The notes under the pieces are model-generated. The model made no database searches and was not told the DNA's origin. It saw only the letters and a program-made list of their open reading frames with translations. The position numbers and the translations under genes are program-made. Positions 60,110 through 64,000 of a DNA stretch of 64,000 bases are shown here, piece by piece. Source of the DNA: Cheiracanthium punctorium (lineage: Eukaryota; Arthropoda; Arachnida; Araneae; Cheiracanthiidae); the NCBI GenBank assembly GCA_038373885.1, contig JAWZYV010013563.1, forward strand, positions 288,501-352,500, read 5' to 3'. How positions within the stretch are numbered: the first letter of the stretch is position 1; each line of letters starts with the position of its first letter.

Positions 60110-61744
60110 TACAATAGATATTAGTGTTACATACTAAATATGTTTTTAAGTATAATTCATTCATGTAACAAGTATATATAAACTTAAGTCTGCAATATAA
60201 ACTTAATTTATATTACAAAGTTACAGATAATTAAACATCAAATATATAATATAAAAAGTGTCTTTAAAAATAATTGAATATCAAATATATAATATAAAAT
60301 GTTCTTTATAAATAAACTTAATTTATATTAAAGTTAAAAATAATTGAATATTTTTATTTTAGTATAAAGTGAAGTAAAATATCTTCAGTGAAGAAAAAGT
60401 AATAACATGTTTGTGCGGGTTTTCATGAAAATAAAGAAACGCTATGCACACGCGTTTCTATTGTGGAAAAGTCCGACTACAATTATTTATCTTACAAATG
60501 GTAAGGAAGGCCTGTTTTTAAAACGGCATTTTCAAAAGGAGAAGAGCTGGGAGAGTCCAGGTAACTTTTGATGCATTTTCTGTAAAAATTAGCTTTTACG
60601 AGTCTCCGAGGAATAAATAGGAAGCAAACCTGTCAACCATATGTTTATACACCGTGGGGGAAATTTCGTACTACAGCAGTTTCCCCTGAAAAGAAGACGA
60701 ACAATCGAATGTTGTCAAATACCATTCTACCAGCGTCACGTTTCTTTCACAAATACCAACAATGGATTTGTCGCACAGCATGCCATTAAAGCAGGTAAAC
60801 TCCAAGGATAATACACGGAGGAAAAAAAAAGGGGGGGGGGTATTGAGATCAGTATCTTGCTAGTTGTTTTTGGAGGTGAGTAATCCGTGAGAGATGTAAA
60901 AGTGAGAGATTAAAGTTGCCTAATGAATCATGGAGAAAGCCTAATACAATAAATGTTAGAATTCGATGGTCAATGTTACGAGAAGAATTACAAAAACACG
61001 TCTTTCATTGGATGGCAGGGATATTTAATTATGAATTAAATAAATACAGCTTCCAGTGAGAGAATATTTCATGAAAATATTGTCTTTAGAAGCAATTTTT
61101 AAAGTAAGATTATAGGAGCATGGATAGTATTACTTTAATTTGTAACTTATCCTTAAATTGTCTCCCTATAAAAATACCCGAATATTTGCAACACAACACA
61201 GTAAATCTTCCGAGAATTTAATACATCTTAGAGTTCCCGCAATTGCTCCCCAGAAAAATGTCAAAATTAGAGAGGCGTCCAATTTAAAATGTTCCCCTTT
61301 ACAATATCGAAGTACATTGGGGGAGGGGGGACTTGCAGAATATAATGTATAAAACATCATACATTCAAAAAGTGTCCCAATAAAAGGAAGAGAATAAATA
61401 CATTTAATTAAATATCCCAAAATTAAGTATTAGTTTATTTAAATGCCTTTATTGGAAAATACCGAATTTCTTTGCACAGTTTTTTATCAGATATTACATG
61501 CATATTTTTAATCGCACATCTAGGCCACAAAATAAAAATTTTAAAAATACTAGTTCAAGTTTTTTCCAACCCCCTTGCAAAATTAAGAATTGAAAAAAGT
61601 AAGCTTGTCACTGGCGAGGATAACAAATTGATCAAAAATTTGACGTTATATTTGCCAACTATATCAACCGCATAAATGAAGGTAGTGGTGAAAACACTTG
61701 TGCCAGATAAGCTTGAAACATGTGCAGAAGATAATGAATAAGTA

Positions 61745-61763
61745 AAAAAAAAAAAAAAAAAAA
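61745..61763. repeat. 19-base poly-A tract
   Basis: Poly-A directly before the hairpin at 61,770. It could be the tail of a plus-strand retroposed fragment of unknown source. Confidence 0.8.
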
Positions 61764-61769
61764 GAAGCA

Positions 61770-61841
61770 TAAGAGCACCAGTACAAAAATTAATTTAACA
61801 ACATTACTATTAAAGTATTAATTTTTGTATTGATGCTCTTA
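61770..61841. repeat. hairpin, 25-bp arms with two mismatches
   Basis: Arms 61,770-61,794 (taagagcaccagtac...) and 61,817-61,841 pair at 23 of 25 positions around a 22-base loop. The shape and size resemble a pre-miRNA, but a small MITE remnant is as likely. Confidence 0.7.
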
Positions 61842-62063
61842 TACGTTGTGTATTGATGCTTGTTTATGAACTGAACAAGATGTCTTTGATGAATTAAATG
61901 TGCTAGCAGATGTGTCCAACCCTCCTGTTTTAACTTCAATTTATGCGCCCTATGACCTATCCGTCATAACCAGAAAACGAAGGAACAAGTTACTTCGCTT
62001 CAAATTGTGGACCAAAATATCCCGTTTCAATGTTATTATTAATATTATATTGACCGTCTAGGG

Positions 62064-62465
62064 CAGGGGTGGTGAGTGTGCCATTGATAGCACGCCACAC
62101 AATATTTTGGGCACGCCACCGATCAAAACGGTTTGCATTTTAATTAAAAATAACAACGTTCACTATGAAGTATCACGATCGAACGGTCACTAAGTCAAAA
62201 TTATTTGACGGCACGTGTATGGCCTCATCAAGGGCAGATTAAAGGGGGGGTGCGTAGGGGGCGACCGCCTCCCCCCGAGACAAAAGAAATTAATGTAAAA
62301 GAACCTATTTTACTTCCATAAAATGGGCGTATATGTCAATATTCTAACTAACCGCCCCCCCCCCCCCACTCTACCGACAAACTTGCATAATTCGCCACTG
62401 GGCCTCATATTAAACATTTCTTTAGAAAAAATGGCACGTTAATCCACAAAGGTTCGCCACCCCTG
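62064..62465. mobile_element. hAT-type element with another hAT MITE inside
   Basis: A 402-bp element starts CAGGGGTGGTGAG and ends TTCGCCACCCCTG. The perfect 8-bp duplication gtctaggg lies at 62,056-62,063 and 62,466-62,473. CAGGGGTGGCGAAC is a familiar hAT end type. A second element is inserted at 62,229. Confidence 0.85.
62229..62400. mobile_element. nested hAT-type MITE
   Basis: A 172-bp element starts CAAGGGCAGATTAAAGG and ends GCATAATTCGCCACTG. The perfect 8-bp duplication ggcctcat lies at 62,221-62,228 and 62,401-62,408. It is younger than its host element. Confidence 0.8.
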
Positions 62466-62477
62466 GTCTAGGGTAAC

Positions 62478-62560
62478 TACATAAATTGAACTTCAACATT
62501 CTTGAAATTGAACTTCTACATAAATTGAACTTCTACATAAATTGAACTTCAATTTCTACA
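62478..62560. repeat. 18-bp tandem repeat, about three units
   Basis: Units of ctacataaattgaactt, two of them adjacent at 62,516-62,551 and a related one at 62,478, with a variant between. Confidence 0.75.
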
Positions 62561-64000
62561 TTTACTTCTGATTTTATTTATTTTGCAAAATATTTTTCTA
62601 TGTATTTTATAATTGCTAACACAGTAACAGCAAGTACGTTCAACGTACGAAATAGCCGTAAGTTTTTTTTGCATGTCTCAGAAAAAACAAAAAAAACAAC
62701 TAATGTTTATCAAACTAACAGGTTTCTATAATTCTCGGACATCAGCTCATCATCAAAAGCTATTAAGCAAGTTTACCTTGTAGAAACAAAAAATAAAATA
62801 ACGACTTGCTCAGAAATAAAAATAATAAATCCGAATCGTACAATTACGCAAAAACTCAAAAACCAAAGAAAAATTTTCTTTAGATACATCGAAATTATTT
62901 ATTTAATCTCATTTTTATTCGCTTGAAATCAAATGAAGGTTTTGACCTGCATTACAGTTAAACCTCATTTTATCCTCAAACCGGCTCTGAAGTTGCTTCT
63001 TTATGGTCTGCTCTTTTACTTTAAATGACCGACAAACGACTGTAAAACATCCATGCGATTGTGTTGAAAATTGCCCAAGCATAGAAAAAAAAAGTGGGGG
63101 GGGGGGAATTCCCTACGCTAGGGGAAAAAAAAAAAATCCTTTAACCGTATCTTTGTTTTATTTCGGAAAAACACAGATCCCTCTTCATTCTTGGAACGAA
63201 CAAAAACCATGCCAGATTGAGAATTGCGTATTCATGGCTCTAAATTATTGTTTATTATGTAAAAAATGGTTGTTTGCATGGATTGAAAATTGAACAAGAT
63301 AAACACTCAAGGTAAAGTGAAGTGAAATGATGAAGAGAACTACCGAACTGGTTCCTTTTGCTGTCACTATCGGATGAGGAAAAAGGTATCCTCCCAGTGT
63401 GTAATAAATAAAAGTATTTAGTGTGGCGGGCAGATTTTTGACATTTATTTTTCGGTCTCTTTTTAATAAACCCGACTTCGCTCGTTTAATTTCTGTCATT
63501 TTAATTTAAGTGCTTGCCTTTTGTGGAATTAGAACTCTTCCTTTCTAACTCTTATTTCCATTTATTTCATTAGAACAGTTCAGGGCTCTATTTAGAGAAA
63601 GGGGGGGGGGGGAGAACCTTTTTTTTCCTTTGCAGCTAAAGCAGAGGTAAAATTAGGGAATTTTTTTTCGTTAAGGGTGGGGATATTATTTTATAACCAT
63701 GTATTTTTATAATCATGGGGTGGAACAATGCTCGTCATATGATTTTTGAACGCTCCTTACAAAATATGTCAAACTGAACAATTTTCATAAAGTTTGCCCA
63801 CAAGTGTTGCATAATTCTCACAAGTCTGCATATTGTAAAAATGGCGTATAGACTAGCGTGTGAATATACATTGCCATAATATTGCTGAAGTAAATTTTTG
63901 CTTTTTAAAACTGTTTACAAGCATTGCGATGAAAATTTGATACTTTTTATTAAGAGTCTGCTCTTGTGAAAATCATACAAAATTCGTACAGTTTAAAAAA
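62561..64000. other. no gene seen
   Basis: AT-rich DNA with G-runs near 63,096 and 63,601. Open frames of 84-96 codons on both strands have no recognisable domain. Confidence 0.45.

Larger units (their letters stand above)
60110..62055. other. no gene; poly-A tract and a hairpin near 61.75-61.84 kb
   Basis: Two near-identical blocks (atatataatataaaa, ttaatttatatta) repeat about 60-100 bp apart at 60,190-60,345. The rest is non-coding. Confidence 0.45.

Noticed and set aside
1..64000. CRISPR arrays, operons, Shine-Dalgarno sites, phage or bacterial genes
   Set aside because: None is present. The spliced exon, SINE, retroelement and MITEs show this is animal nuclear DNA.

Overview
The window is AT-rich nuclear DNA from an animal, most likely a chelicerate arthropod and probably a spider. 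Three things point there. First, one conserved vertebrate-type exon (ARID5B-like) ends at a canonical GTGAGT splice donor, so the DNA is metazoan. Second, a Penelope-like retroelement has an N-terminal GIY-YIG nuclease and a CxC motif, the Naiad arrangement, which is abundant in spiders. Third, a tRNA-derived SINE resembles, from memory, a family common in spider genomes. I cannot name the species. Gene density is very low and almost every open frame longer than 60 codons is chance.

Layout. 1-12,710 has no recognisable exon and is probably the start of a large first intron. 12,717-12,989 on the minus strand is the first coding exon of an ARID5B-like chromatin regulator, with a short 5' leader and a TCAGT-type initiator near 13,035. 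13,100-21,000 is AT-rich non-coding DNA with a SINE tail near 17,700. 21,030-21,370 holds an 85-bp minisatellite. 22,228-24,660 is a Naiad-type Penelope-like element with two frameshifts, followed by about 950 bp of probable 3' region ending in a (TA)n microsatellite. From 27.5 kb to the right edge the sequence is a graveyard of small non-autonomous DNA transposons, many with target-site duplications that can still be read: hAT-type (8-bp duplications, at least ten insertions), PIF/Harbinger-type (TTA), Tc1/mariner-type (TA) and piggyBac-type (TTAA). Two are pairs in opposite orientation: a 0.92-0.96 kb composite element at 41.2 and 51.6 kb, and a piggyBac-type element with a long internal hairpin at 49.7 and 55.6 kb.

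How the parts relate. The ARID5B-like gene is the only cellular gene I can support, transcribed right to left and leaving the window at its left edge. Everything to the right is upstream flank. A few less AT-rich islands there lack ORFs and carry homeodomain-like sites, so they could be enhancers, but that is speculation. The most notable biology is the intact-looking catalytic core of the Naiad element (all cysteine positions encoded by TGT/TGC, no in-frame TGA needed) and the composite element, which carries two other MITEs inside it and has transposed as a unit at least twice.
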